In this document: piece by piece, positions 1 through 8,269 of the stretch
How positions within the stretch are numbered: the stretch's first letter is position 1
How the letters are laid out: every line of letters begins with the position of its first letter
Source of the DNA: Desulfarculaceae bacterium
GTDB taxonomy: Bacteria > Desulfobacterota > Desulfarculia > Desulfarculales > Desulfarculaceae
Length of the DNA stretch: 64,000 nucleotides
NCBI GenBank assembly: GCA_021737145.1
Contig: JAIPEN010000003.1
Coordinates: 62,001 to 126,000 of the forward strand
Reading direction: 5' to 3'
Position numbers and translations under genes: made by a program
Notes under the pieces: model-generated
What the model saw: the letters and a program-made list of their open reading frames with translations, nothing else
What the model was told of the DNA's origin: nothing
Database searches by the model: none

Positions 1-448
1 GGCAGAGCGCGCTCTTGGGCGGCAGCACCGCGGCCGGGGCGCCCACCTGGTTGCCCACGAAGTGGCAGCGCTGGCAGGATGCTTCGCTGGCCACCGGCGC
101 CAGGGCGTGCGGGCCGGCCTCGCCGCCGAAGTGGCAGGCCTGGCAGGACACCCCGACGTGCAGGTCGCCGGTGGCCTCCTCGTTGTGGGGCTGGTGGCAG
201 TTCAGGCAGGAGGTCGGCTCCAGGTTCTCGTGGGGCACCTTCTCTGCGCCCTGGTGGCACTCCAGGCAGCTCATATCCGCATGCGGCCCCAGGTCCTGGC
301 CCTTGCCGTCGGCCAGGCCTTCGGAGGCGTGACACTGGAGGCAGGCCGTTGCGGCCGGGGCAGAGGCGGCCCCCACCGGAGCGGCCATGACCAGGGCCAG
401 CAACAGGGCAGCCAGAAGCAGGCCGCCTATGGGTAGGCAGCGGCGCAT
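1..448 (-). CDS. Multiheme c-type cytochrome, C-terminus cut by the window edge
   Basis: Exported cytochrome with covalently bound hemes, presumably carrying electrons in the periplasm. The 149 visible residues start with a signal peptide (MRRC, then a long Leu/Ala stretch, likely cleaved near residue 29). Five CxxCH heme motifs follow, at about residues 36, 61, 81, 102 and 125, and the last visible residue is another Cys, so a sixth heme is likely beyond the edge. Close, regular spacing resembles small cytochrome c3/c7 or NapC/NrfH-type domains, but the subfamily cannot be fixed. The start codon overlaps the stop of the upstream universal stress gene (TGATG), which suggests translational coupling. 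A heme protein at the end of a TRAP transporter operon is unusual. Confidence is high for the class and low for the role. Confidence 0.85.
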   Translation of the reverse strand, partial: MRRCLPIGGLLLAALLLALVMAAPVGAASAPAATACLQCHASEGLADGKGQDLGPHADMSCLECHQGAEKVPHENLEPTSCLNCHQPHNEEATGDLHVGVSCQACHFGGEAGPHALAPVASEASCQRCHFVGNQVGAPAAVLPPKSALC

Positions 449-933
449 CAGGCCCCAGCGCCCCGGACGCGGGCCAGGTGGCCCCGATGCTGGTCGCCGC
501 GCACCGAAACCACCGTAACCGGGCTGTGGCGGTAGACCTTGTCCGCGTTGGAGCCCAGCAGGGTGCGGGCAAAGTCGCCCCTGCCCTTGGTTCCCATGAC
601 GATGTAGGCCACCTGCTCGCGCTCGGCCGTGTCCAGAATGACCTCCCAGGGCACCCCCACCCCCACCAGCACCTTGGCCTCAAGGCCCTGCTGGTGCAGC
701 AAGGTCTCCAGCCGCTCCCGCCGGGAGGCGGTGCGCTGGGCCACCGCCTGGTCGCTCTGCACCAGCTCGGTGGTGGCCTGGATGAACTTGAGCTCGTCCA
801 CGGTGCGCTGGTGCAGCACGTTCAGGGCCACCAGCTCCGCCCCCAGGCAACGGGCCAGCTCGCCGGCCACGCCGGCCGAGTCGCCGCTGTAGTCGGAAAA
901 ATCCACCGCCAAAAGCACCTTGACCGCCGCCAT
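448..933 (-). CDS. Universal stress protein (UspA family), ATP-binding type
   Basis: 161-residue single-domain Usp. The ATP-binding signature G-2X-G-9X-G(S) is intact near the C-terminus (GTKGRGDF through LLGSN), so it belongs to the nucleotide-binding subclass. An N-terminal VLLAVDFSDYS segment is the usual first strand with its Asp. A GGAGG-like ribosome site precedes the ATG. It lies 21 nt downstream of a TRAP large permease, in the same direction. In Halomonas elongata the ATP-binding Usp TeaD sits next to and modulates the TeaABC TRAP transporter, so a similar modulatory role is a reasonable inference. Its stop codon overlaps the start of the multiheme cytochrome gene. Confidence 0.9.
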   Translation of the reverse strand: MAAVKVLLAVDFSDYSGDSAGVAGELARCLGAELVALNVLHQRTVDELKFIQATTELVQSDQAVAQRTASRRERLETLLHQQGLEAKVLVGVGVPWEVILDTAEREQVAYIVMGTKGRGDFARTLLGSNADKVYRHSPVTVVSVRGDQHRGHLARVRGAGA

Positions 934-954
934 GGCCGCCCTCCTTGCTCCTGC

Positions 955-2340
955 CTACTGATAGGCCACGGTTGGCAGCCAGATGACCAACTGGGGCCAC
1001 ATGGCCACCATCACCAGGCCGATGACTTGCAGGATGATGAAGGGCACCACGCCCTTGTAGATTTCTATGAGTTCCACGTCCGGTGGGCACACCCCTTTCA
1101 AGTAGAACAAGGCAAAGCCCACCGGTGGCGTGAGGAAACTGGTTTGCAAGCTCACCGCCACCAGGACCACGAACCACACCAACTCCGGGTTCTCCACCAC
1201 CCCGTGGCCCTCCACCTGGATGCCCAGGGAGCTGATTACCGGGGCCAGCAGGGGCAGCACGATCAGGGTGATCTCGATCCAGTCCAGGAAAAATCCCAGG
1301 ATGAAGATGACCGCCAGGATCACGGCCATGATGCCGTGGGGCCCCAGGGGGATGCCGGTGAGGGCCGCCTCGATGAACTCGTCGCCGCCCAGGCTGCGCA
1401 GAACCAAGGCAAAGGTGGTGGCCCCCAGGAAAATGGCGAAGATATAGGCCGTGGTGTTGAAGCAGGCGAAGGTCACTTCCTTGATGACCTTGAAGCTGAG
1501 CTTGCGGTTGTAGGCGGCCAGGAGCGTGGCCCCCAGGGCGCCCACCCCGCTGGCCTCGGTGGGGGTGGTGATGCCCGCGAAGATGGAGCCCAGCACCGCC
1601 AGGATCAGTGCCGCCGTAGGCAGGATGGTCTTGAACACGTCCCAGACCATGCCCCACTGCAGGGGTTTGCGGTCCGGGCTTAGCGGAGCGGCCTCGGGCT
1701 TGAAGAAGCAGTAGATAAGAATGAAGCTGATGTAGAGCGCGCCCAGAATCACTCCGGGCACCACCGCGCCCATGAACAGATCGCCCACCGACAGGCCCAG
1801 CTGGTCGGCCATGATAACCAGCATGATGCTGGGCGGGATGAGAATGCCCAGGGTGCCCGAGCCCGCGATGGTGCCCAGGGCCAGGGGCCGCGAGTAGCCT
1901 TGGGCCATCATGGCCGGCATGGACAACAGGCCCAACAGCACCACCGAGGCCCCGATGATGCCGGTGGAGGCGGCCAGGATTATGCCGATCATGGTCACGG
2001 TGACCGCCAGGCCGCCGCGCACCTTGCCGAAGAGGTTCTGCATGGCCTTCATCATCTTCTCGGCGATGCCGGAGTGATCCAGCATCAGGCCCATGAAGAT
2101 GAACATGGGCAGGGCCACCAGCACCCAGTTGTCCATGAACTTGTAGACCCGGTTCACCGCCATGCCCAGGGTCATCAGGTCCAGGCCGGTGAGGGTGTCC
2201 AGATACATGTCCGAGAAATAGCCGACCACCGTGAACAGCACGCCCACCCCGCCCAGCACGTAGGCCACCGGGTAGCCGGTGAACAGGAAGGCCACGAAGG
2301 TCAGGAACATGGCTATGACGAGATAGTCTTCAACTGGCAT
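955..2340 (-). CDS. dctM: TRAP transporter large permease, DctM family
   Basis: 461-residue inner-membrane protein with about 12 hydrophobic segments, the ion-coupled transport subunit of a tripartite TRAP system. Typical DctM features are visible: an LGLLSMPAMMAQGY segment, a GTLGILIPPSIMLV loop, an EASGVGALGA motif and the TPPVGFALFYLKG C-terminal motif. The first 11 nt overlap the small-permease gene, as is common for dctQ-dctM pairs. Transcription order is dctP, dctQ, dctM, usp, cytochrome. With the TakP-like binding protein upstream, the cargo is probably a carboxylate or 2-oxo acid; this is inference. The large cytoplasmic loop around residues 210-230 (FFKPEAAPLSPDRK) is normal for the family. 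Confidence 0.95.
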   Translation of the reverse strand: MPVEDYLVIAMFLTFVAFLFTGYPVAYVLGGVGVLFTVVGYFSDMYLDTLTGLDLMTLGMAVNRVYKFMDNWVLVALPMFIFMGLMLDHSGIAEKMMKAMQNLFGKVRGGLAVTVTMIGIILAASTGIIGASVVLLGLLSMPAMMAQGYSRPLALGTIAGSGTLGILIPPSIMLVIMADQLGLSVGDLFMGAVVPGVILGALYISFILIYCFFKPEAAPLSPDRKPLQWGMVWDVFKTILPTAALILAVLGSIFAGITTPTEASGVGALGATLLAAYNRKLSFKVIKEVTFACFNTTAYIFAIFLGATTFALVLRSLGGDEFIEAALTGIPLGPHGIMAVILAVIFILGFFLDWIEITLIVLPLLAPVISSLGIQVEGHGVVENPELVWFVVLVAVSLQTSFLTPPVGFALFYLKGVCPPDVELIEIYKGVVPFIILQVIGLVMVAMWPQLVIWLPTVAYQ

Positions 2341-2869
2341 GGCGGTCCCCCCGGGGCGCGATGAGGGTGGCGATGCTGGCGATGAAGCGGCTCATGGCGG
2401 CCAGGCCCAGCAGGGTGAAGGAGATGGGGATCACCGCCTTGATGATCCAGCGGAAGGGAAGACCCAGGGGAGAGTCCGACCCCTCGTTGACCCGCCAGGA
2501 CTCGCTCCAGAAGTCGACGCCCATGTAGATGAGGACCGCCACCCAGGGCAGCAGGAACAGCATGCTTCCCACGATCTCCCAGACGGCCTTGCCCCGCCGC
2601 GAAAAACGCTGGTGCAGAATGTCCACCCGGATGGGCGAGTCCATGGCCTGGGAGTAGGACAGGCCGATCATCACCGCCAGGCCGTAGAGGTGCCACTGCA
2701 ACTCCTCCAGCCACACCTGGCCCTTGCCGAAGACGTAGCGCAGCACCACGTTGAGGATGATCGCCAGCACCAGCAGGCAGTTGCTCCAGGCGGCCGCCTT
2801 GCCCACCTTGATGACGAAGCGATCCAGCTTTTTACAGATTGCCGGTGGCTCCATGCTTTCGCCGCTCAT
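2330..2869 (-). CDS. dctQ: TRAP transporter small permease, DctQ family
   Basis: About 179 residues with four hydrophobic segments, the small membrane subunit that partners DctM. The chosen start reads MSGESMEPPA because GGAGG lies six nt before that ATG; a longer reading from an ATG six codons upstream has no ribosome site. The segment WLEELQWHLYGLAVMIGLSYS with the downstream IRVDILHQRFSRRGKAVWE is the classic DctQ second-helix and loop pattern. It overlaps dctM by 11 nt and follows dctP after an intergenic hairpin. Confidence 0.92.
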   Translation of the reverse strand: MSGESMEPPAICKKLDRFVIKVGKAAAWSNCLLVLAIILNVVLRYVFGKGQVWLEELQWHLYGLAVMIGLSYSQAMDSPIRVDILHQRFSRRGKAVWEIVGSMLFLLPWVAVLIYMGVDFWSESWRVNEGSDSPLGLPFRWIIKAVIPISFTLLGLAAMSRFIASIATLIAPRGDRHAS

Positions 2870-2918
2870 TGACCGCCTCCGATGCATCCCGGTTTCCGGG
2901 CCGGGCCGTGTGCGAGGG

Positions 2919-2952
2919 GGACGGGGCGACGGTCGTTTCCGCCGCCCCGTCC
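2919..2952 (-). repeat. GC-rich stem-loop between dctP and dctQ
   Basis: A perfect 10-bp inverted repeat (GGACGGGGCG and CGCCCCGTCC) flanks a 14-nt loop in the gap between the solute-binding-protein gene and the small-permease gene. No T-run follows, so it is not a clean terminator. Hairpins here can protect the abundant upstream mRNA and lower permease expression, as known for malE-malF. The same layout recurs after every binding-protein gene in the window. Confidence 0.7.
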
Positions 2953-2981
2953 TGGAGGGAAAGTGCCCTTAACGGGCGGGT

Positions 2982-4064
2982 TTATTTGAGCTTGGGCTCG
3001 GGGCGCGGCAGGAAGGCCACCGAGGACCAGTACTCATACTGGGAGCGGAACTTGCTCAGGTCGTCCCAGACCTTGGCGAAGAAGGGATCCTTCTTCTTTT
3101 CTTCCTCGACCACCTCCATCCAGGCCTTCTTAAAGGCGGCCAGCATCTCGGGCGACCAGTACTTGTTGATCACGCCGCGCTTGGTCACGTTCTCTTGGAT
3201 GACCGGGGCCTGCAGGGACTCCACGAAAGCCAGGGAGTCGGCGGTGGCCGCCCGGGTGATGATCTCCAGGCACATCTGCTGATGCTTGCTCATGGAGTTC
3301 CAGGTGTCCTTGTTGATCAGCAGCTCGAACAAGGAGGCCTGCTGGTGCCAACCGGGGTAGTAGTTGTATTTGACGATCTTGTAGAAGCCCAGGCGCTTGT
3401 CGATGGCGGGCATGGAGAACTCGGTGGCGTCCAGGGCCTTTTTCTCCAGGGCCGGGAAGATCTCGCCGCCGGGCAGCAGGCTGGTGGACACGCCCATCTT
3501 CTGCATTACCTTGCCGCCGAAGCCGAAGAAGCGCATCCTGAGACCCTTCAAGTCCTCGGGGCTGTTGATTTCCTTGTTGAACCAGCCGGAGGTCTCCGGG
3601 GCGATAACGCCACAGAGCAGGACCTTCACGTTGTAGCCGTTCTTGTCGTACATCTCCTGCCAGAACTTCAGCCCGTTGCCGTAGTACATCCAGGCCAGAT
3701 ATTCGCTGGCGTCGGGGCCGAAGGGGATGGCCGAGAAGATGGGGGCCGCGTTGATCTTGCCGGCCCAGTAGGCGGCCATGGAGTAGCCGGCGTTGACCTT
3801 GCCCTTGGACACCGCCTCCAGAATCTCAAAAGGCGCCACCAGCTTCTTGGGCTCGTAGACCTTCATCTTGATGGCCCCGCCGCTCAGGGTGCCGATGCGC
3901 TCGGAGACCCACTTGATGGTGGAGCCCAGGCCGGGCAGCTCGGTGGAAAAGGTTACCGGCACTTTCAATAGGACCGGTTTTTCCTTGGCCGAAACCAAGG
4001 CCGGCGCGGCCAACAGCAGGCTGAGGGCCATCACCAGGGTCAAAAGTTTGGCTGCTTTACGCAT
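2982..4064 (-). CDS. dctP: TRAP solute-binding protein, DctP family, TakP-like
   Basis: 360-residue periplasmic receptor. A Sec signal peptide spans residues 1-26 (cleavage after VSA). The ligand-site region GLRMRFFGFGGKVMQKMG carries the conserved Arg that binds the substrate carboxylate. It is followed by SLLPGGEIFPALEKKALDA, and later YYPGWHQQASLFELLINK. This pattern (GLGGEV / LPGGEIFPAL / YYPGWH) is that of the TakP subgroup, which binds 2-oxo acids, so a keto acid or related carboxylate is the best guess. It is the first gene of the operon, with its own promoter and an overlapping GntR operator. The 5' leader can fold (arms 4103-4110 and 4141-4148, inner hairpin 4115-4129). Confidence 0.93.
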   Translation of the reverse strand: MRKAAKLLTLVMALSLLLAAPALVSAKEKPVLLKVPVTFSTELPGLGSTIKWVSERIGTLSGGAIKMKVYEPKKLVAPFEILEAVSKGKVNAGYSMAAYWAGKINAAPIFSAIPFGPDASEYLAWMYYGNGLKFWQEMYDKNGYNVKVLLCGVIAPETSGWFNKEINSPEDLKGLRMRFFGFGGKVMQKMGVSTSLLPGGEIFPALEKKALDATEFSMPAIDKRLGFYKIVKYNYYPGWHQQASLFELLINKDTWNSMSKHQQMCLEIITRAATADSLAFVESLQAPVIQENVTKRGVINKYWSPEMLAAFKKAWMEVVEEEKKKDPFFAKVWDDLSKFRSQYEYWSSVAFLPRPEPKLK

Positions 4065-4253
4065 GCCTACCTCCCTTCGTAGGTTGCTTTTTCAGGTCAC
4101 TGCCCGCCCGGGCCCGGCCCAAAGGGCCGTCAATTGCGCACGGGCGGGTTTATATGAACGAAGCACCCTTTTGAAGGGCGCATCGGGTTCGGCCTGAGCC
4201 AGAGCCTGCGGGCAGGAGGACAGGGCAACGCGGCCTCGCAAACACCCTAGGTC

Positions 4254-4271
4254 AATTGGTATGACCAATTT
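4254..4271 (-). promoter_or_regulatory. Operator for the GntR/FCD regulator at the dctP start site
   Basis: AATTGGT-ATG-ACCAATT is a perfect inverted repeat with a 3-nt centre, close to the TGGTNNNACCA core known for FadR-type GntR proteins. It lies just downstream of the predicted -10 box of dctP, so a bound dimer would cover the transcription start and repress. The 14-nt core GGTATGACCAATTT recurs with one change before the regulator gene. Confidence 0.65.
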
Positions 4272-4272
4272 A

Positions 4273-4302
4273 TGATTACGAAATTACACGGTGACATGTC
4301 AA
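4273..4302 (-). promoter_or_regulatory. Sigma-70-type promoter of the dctP operon
   Basis: On the minus strand a consensus -35 box TTGACA (4297-4302) is followed after 18 nt by TAATCA (4273-4278). The predicted start near 4266 falls inside the operator palindrome. The -35 box overlaps a 10-bp palindrome TGACATGTCA. The site was found by eye only. Confidence 0.5.
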
Positions 4303-4571
4303 CTAAAATTTTAAGACATTTTCGCTAATAGGCTGGATAATTGTAATTAATTAGTGTGATCAGACGGTAAGGTAATTAGGTATTAAGGATAGCTAATCAT
4401 ACCAATAGCCACTTTTACCGGACCAATGCCGCCAAGGGAAGGTTTGGGGGAGTAAGCGTAACGGTCTCGCGGGCCGAAACGGGAGGGCAAACCAAGGCCG
4501 TGGGCTGCATACCGGGCCGGAAGCCACGGCCGAAGCTGAATAACATTTACTGGGAGGGTGGGGTGGTGTAA

Positions 4572-4585
4572 GGTATTACCAATTT
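4572..4585 (+). promoter_or_regulatory. Second operator copy before the gntR gene
   Basis: GGTATTACCAATTT matches 13 of 14 positions of the operator at the dctP start (GGTATGACCAATTT). It ends 26 nt before the regulator start codon, which fits autorepression. A 9-bp palindrome GGTATTACC forms its core. Confidence 0.55.
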
Positions 4586-4611
4586 TGGCGTAGCCCCTAA
4601 CGCCGGGAGCC

Positions 4612-5328
4612 ATGATGAGCCGCTTCAAGCCGGTGCAGCCCAAAAAAATTTCAGACCAGGTTTTTGAGCAACTGCGCGACATGATCTTCCGGGGTCAGCT
4701 CAAACCCCTGGACCAGCTTCCCCCGGAGCGGGAGCTTGCCCAGCAGATGGGTGTGAGCCGGCCCACGGTGCGCAACGCGGTGAGCCGCCTGGTGAGCCTG
4801 GGGCTGGTGGAACAGCGCCAGGGACAGGGCACCTTCGTGGCCAACCACCACGAGGGCGGCGATCGCAACCCCCTGGGCCTGATGATCGAGGGGCAGTCCC
4901 TGAGCCTCACCGAGCTGCTGGAGGTCCGCCTGGGCCTGGAGTGCAACTCCGCCGTGTTGGCCGCCCGCCGGGCCAACGAGGAGGACATCGCCCTGCTGGA
5001 GCGCAGCCTGGCCCAGATGAACTCCCAGATCAAAAAAGGCGGCCTGGGCAGCTCGGAGGACGTCTACTTCCACATGCGCATCGCCTATGCCACCAAGAAC
5101 CAGTTGCAGGTGCAGCTGATGAAGAACTTCTACGACTACATGGCCATGGGCATCCGCGAGAACCTGCAAATCCTCTATCAGGACGTGGTCAACGTGGACC
5201 TGGTGCATCTGCAACACGAGAGGGTGCTGGCGGCCATCAAGGCCCACGACACCCACGCGGCCTTTGACTACATGCGCTCGCACATCAATTTTGTGATCGA
5301 TTACTTCGAGAATCTCAAGGAAGACTGA
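4612..5328 (+). CDS. GntR family regulator, FCD (FadR) subfamily
   Basis: 238-residue transcription factor. The N-terminal winged helix (about residues 12-75) has the GntR pattern QVFEQLRDMIFRGQL, then PPERELAQQMGVSRPTVRNAV and EQRQGQGTFV. The C-terminal helical FCD domain (about 90-230), which binds small acids, shows a LLEVRLGLE start and likely metal-site His residues in the last third. GGGAG precedes the ATG. It is divergent from the TRAP operon and two matching operator copies flank the intergenic region, so it most likely represses both the transporter and itself, with the transported acid or a metabolite as inducer. The ligand cannot be read from the sequence. Confidence 0.9.
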   Translation: MMSRFKPVQPKKISDQVFEQLRDMIFRGQLKPLDQLPPERELAQQMGVSRPTVRNAVSRLVSLGLVEQRQGQGTFVANHHEGGDRNPLGLMIEGQSLSLTELLEVRLGLECNSAVLAARRANEEDIALLERSLAQMNSQIKKGGLGSSEDVYFHMRIAYATKNQLQVQLMKNFYDYMAMGIRENLQILYQDVVNVDLVHLQHERVLAAIKAHDTHAAFDYMRSHINFVIDYFENLKED

Positions 5329-5435
5329 TCGCCGCGGCCAGCGGCCCTTCCCAGGACTACCCAGGCAAAAACCAGATCAAAGGCGGGAAAAGCGGGGCTT
5401 TGGGCCTCCACCGCCAGGCTGCGCACGGCGGCGCC

Positions 5436-6764
5436 TCAGGCCAGCACCGCCTCCACCGCCTTGGCCAGCTTGTCGGCCAGCATGTCGATCTCCCGGCTCT
5501 GGATGATAAAGGGAGGGGCCACCACCAAGGCGTCGCCCCGGTCCTGTGCGAAACCCAGGCACTTGTACACGATGATCCCGTCCTGGAACAGATGCTCCCA
5601 CAAACGCTCGGCCACCCGCTCGGCGCGGGGATAAGGGGTCAGGCTCTCGCGGTCCCGAACCAGTTCCACGCCCCAGAGCATGCCCAGGCCCCGCACCTGG
5701 GCCACATGGGGCGAGCCTTGCAAACGGCCGCGCAGGGCCTCGCCCAAGCGAGCGCCCATGTCCCGGGCCCGCTCCACCAGCCCTTCCCTCTCCAGGATGC
5801 CCACCGTGGCCAAGCCGGCGGCCGCGCCCACCGGGTGGTGAGAAAAGGTGCCGCCGTGCACGAAACCGCCCGCGGCAACCACCGCCCGGTAGTGCTCGGC
5901 CCGCACGCCCACCGCCGACAGGGGCACCGCCCCTCCGGTGAGGCCCTTGCCCAGGGTCATCAGGTCCGGGGAGATGCCCCAGTGCCCGGCCGCGAACCAG
6001 CGTCCGGTGCGGCCCATGCCGGTCATCACCTCGTCCAGGATGAGCAGCACGCCGTACTCGCGGCAAATATCCTGGATCGCTTCCCAATAGCCCTCCGGCG
6101 GCACCACCGCCGCCAGGGTGGCTCCGCTGACCGGCTCGGCCAAAAAGGCGCTCACCGTTTCCGGCCCCAGCTCCTCGATGGTCTCGGCCAGGGCCCGGGC
6201 GCAGCGCAGTTGGCAGGAGGGGTGCTCCAGGCCATAGGCGCAGCGCAGGCAAAAGGGCGGGGGGATGTGGGCCGCCTGGGGCAGCATGGGCTCGAAGGGC
6301 GCGCGCTCGGCCGGTCGGCCGGTGGCGGCCAGGGCCCCCAGGGTCAGGCCGTGGTATGAGCCCCAGCGGGCGATGAGTTTGTAACGCGAGCCCCGGCCAT
6401 GGGCCAGGTGAATCTGGCGGGCCAGCTTAACCGCCGTCTCCACCGCTTCGGAGCCGGTGGTCATGAAGTAGAAACGCTCCACCCCTGCCGGGGCGTGGCG
6501 GGCCAGGGCCGTGGCCAGGCCTTCCAGCGGCTTGTTGCCGAACATGGTGGGGTGGGCGTAATAGCCCAGGCTCAGCTGTTCCTCCACCGCCTGGGCGATC
6601 TCGGGCCGGGCGTGGCCCAAGTTGACCACCACCGCCCCTCCGCTGGCGTCCAGATAACGCCGCCCGTCGCTGTCGGTTATCCAGCATCCCTGGGAGCTCT
6701 CCAACAGGGGCAGGGCTCCCTTGAGCTTGCGGTGAAAGACGTGGCTATGGTTCTGATCGACCAT
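5436..6764 (-). CDS. Class III PLP-dependent aminotransferase
   Basis: 442 residues, usual length for omega-amino acid/4-aminobutyrate-type aminotransferases. Visible landmarks: PLP-phosphate loop TGSEA at 103-107, WGSYHG at 134-139, cofactor Asp in LLILDEVMTG (D244), and the Schiff-base Lys in TLGKGLTGG (K273). A Cys cluster FCLRCAYGLEHPSCQLRC lies at 171-188; many class III members carry a similar CxxC insertion, and a metal or structural role is possible. It is the last gene of an operon with 4-hydroxybutyryl-CoA dehydratase. A role in converting 4-aminobutyrate (or a homologue) to the semialdehyde is inferred from that context; other omega-amino donors are equally possible from sequence alone. 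Confidence 0.85.
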   Translation of the reverse strand: MVDQNHSHVFHRKLKGALPLLESSQGCWITDSDGRRYLDASGGAVVVNLGHARPEIAQAVEEQLSLGYYAHPTMFGNKPLEGLATALARHAPAGVERFYFMTTGSEAVETAVKLARQIHLAHGRGSRYKLIARWGSYHGLTLGALAATGRPAERAPFEPMLPQAAHIPPPFCLRCAYGLEHPSCQLRCARALAETIEELGPETVSAFLAEPVSGATLAAVVPPEGYWEAIQDICREYGVLLILDEVMTGMGRTGRWFAAGHWGISPDLMTLGKGLTGGAVPLSAVGVRAEHYRAVVAAGGFVHGGTFSHHPVGAAAGLATVGILEREGLVERARDMGARLGEALRGRLQGSPHVAQVRGLGMLWGVELVRDRESLTPYPRAERVAERLWEHLFQDGIIVYKCLGFAQDRGDALVVAPPFIIQSREIDMLADKLAKAVEAVLA

Positions 6765-6799
6765 GGGCCTCTTCCGCCCGGCCGCCGGCTGGGCGCGGC

Positions 6800-8245
6800 T
6801 CAGGCTATGTTCAACAGGTTCTTGACCCCTTCTATCTTTTGATCCAGCCCGGCCTGGCGGCCGATCATGATGCGCTGGGCCGTGGGCGGCCCGGCCCCGT
6901 GCATGGACTCGATGAGATAGCCCACCGCCCCGGCGCCGGCCACCAGGTTTTCGATGAGCCTGAGCACCTTCATGCGGTCCACCACCGGATAGTCCGGGTT
7001 GGCGGCCAGATACTTCTCTATATAGGGCCCGGCCACCGGGTCGTTGAGGTCGGCCGCCGAAGGCAGGGTGCCCAGCAGGCCGCCGGCCACGTCGGTGGCC
7101 AAGCGGGCCAGCTCATAGGGGAAGCGGGTCACGTTGAGCTTGCACACGTTGGCCAAGAGCAGGTTCACCAGATAGTTGCCCGAAGCCGTGGCCTGGCCCT
7201 CGGCCGAGCAGGCGATGCCGCAGGAGTAGATGGTCTCGTTGAGATGAATCATCTCCACGATCTTGTCCTTGATGTGGCTGGCCCCCGCCACCCCGTTCAT
7301 CTGGGCGATCAGCGCGGTGGCCCCGATGAGGGCGTCGCCCACCCCCACCTTGCAGCCGCCGTAGCTCTGGCGGTGGTAGGAGGCGAAGCGCTCCACCAGT
7401 ATCCCGGAGAAGTCCACCTCACCGTCCAAAAACACCCGCTCGTCGGGCACGAACACGTCCTCGAAGACGGTCATCACCTCCTGGCCGCCGAAGCTGTTGC
7501 CCACGTCCATGAGGTCGGCCTCCAGCTTGCGGGTGTCGCTGGCCTGGCGCCCGTAGATGTAGCGCACGTTCTGGTCGTTGGTGGGCACCGCGCAGCAAAC
7601 CGCCCAGGCCTCCTCGCCCTCGCGCATGGTCATGGTGGGCATCACCAGGATCTCGTGGGAGTTGAGCATGCCGGTCTGGTGCAGCTTGGCCCCGCTGATC
7701 ACGATGCCTCCCGGGCGCCTCTCCTTGACCCGCACGAACAGGTCCGGGTCCAGCTGGTCCTTGGGCCGCTTGCCCCGGTCGCCCTTGGGGTCGGTCATGG
7801 CCCCGTCCACCACCAGGTCCTTCTGCTGAATCCAGGTCCAGTAGTCCCGGAAGCGCTGGTGATAGTCGGTGCCGTGCTTGGCGTCGCAGTCATAGGTGGT
7901 GCTGAAGATGGCGTTGGCCGCGTCCATGCCCACGCAGCGCTGGAAGCAGCAGGCCGTGCCCAGGCCGCAGTGGCGCTGCATCTTCACCTTGTTCACCAGG
8001 TCCTGGGGGCTCTGGTGCAGATGGCTGAAGCGGTTGACCACGTCGCCACACAACGAGGACTCCACGCAGAACAGCTCTTGGGTCTTGGGATCGTGGGCTG
8101 CGTCAAAGGTGAAGGCCACCGCCTTCTGGGAGGGCTTGACCAGGCCGCTCTCGTTCACTTCGCTGGTTTTCTTGCCCAGCATGTGGGCCTCCAGGCCCAG
8201 CTGGCCCACGGACTCCAGATATTCCTTGCCGGTCTTGAGCGCCAT
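6800..8245 (-). CDS. abfD: 4-hydroxybutyryl-CoA dehydratase / vinylacetyl-CoA isomerase
   Basis: 481 residues, matching the length of the Clostridium aminobutyricum enzyme, which dehydrates 4-hydroxybutyryl-CoA to crotonyl-CoA by a ketyl-radical route using FAD and a [4Fe-4S] cluster. The unusual three-Cys/one-His cluster ligands all seem present: CFQRC gives C100 and C104, and HRQSYGGC gives H291 and C298; the spacings (4 and 7) equal those of C99/C103/H292/C299 in the reference. The fold is of the 4-hydroxyphenylacetate 3-hydroxylase flavoprotein family, but aerobic hydroxylases lack these ligands. It lies between the thiolase and aminotransferase genes. Expected to be oxygen-sensitive and cytoplasmic. 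A homologue acting on a different hydroxyacyl-CoA cannot be excluded. Confidence 0.9.
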   Translation of the reverse strand: MALKTGKEYLESVGQLGLEAHMLGKKTSEVNESGLVKPSQKAVAFTFDAAHDPKTQELFCVESSLCGDVVNRFSHLHQSPQDLVNKVKMQRHCGLGTACCFQRCVGMDAANAIFSTTYDCDAKHGTDYHQRFRDYWTWIQQKDLVVDGAMTDPKGDRGKRPKDQLDPDLFVRVKERRPGGIVISGAKLHQTGMLNSHEILVMPTMTMREGEEAWAVCCAVPTNDQNVRYIYGRQASDTRKLEADLMDVGNSFGGQEVMTVFEDVFVPDERVFLDGEVDFSGILVERFASYHRQSYGGCKVGVGDALIGATALIAQMNGVAGASHIKDKIVEMIHLNETIYSCGIACSAEGQATASGNYLVNLLLANVCKLNVTRFPYELARLATDVAGGLLGTLPSAADLNDPVAGPYIEKYLAANPDYPVVDRMKVLRLIENLVAGAGAVGYLIESMHGAGPPTAQRIMIGRQAGLDQKIEGVKNLLNIA

Positions 8246-8269
8246 GGCTCGCCCGCCTTTCTCTTAAAT

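Larger units (their letters stand above)
4065..4611. other. Divergent intergenic control region, dctP / gntR
   Basis: No gene is seen here. The left part (about 4100-4150) is GC-rich and would form a structured leader of the dctP mRNA. The centre (about 4250-4420) is AT-rich and holds the dctP promoter and an operator. The right part holds a second operator copy just before the regulator gene. A further half-site, ATACCAAT, lies at about 4400-4407. Confidence 0.7.
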
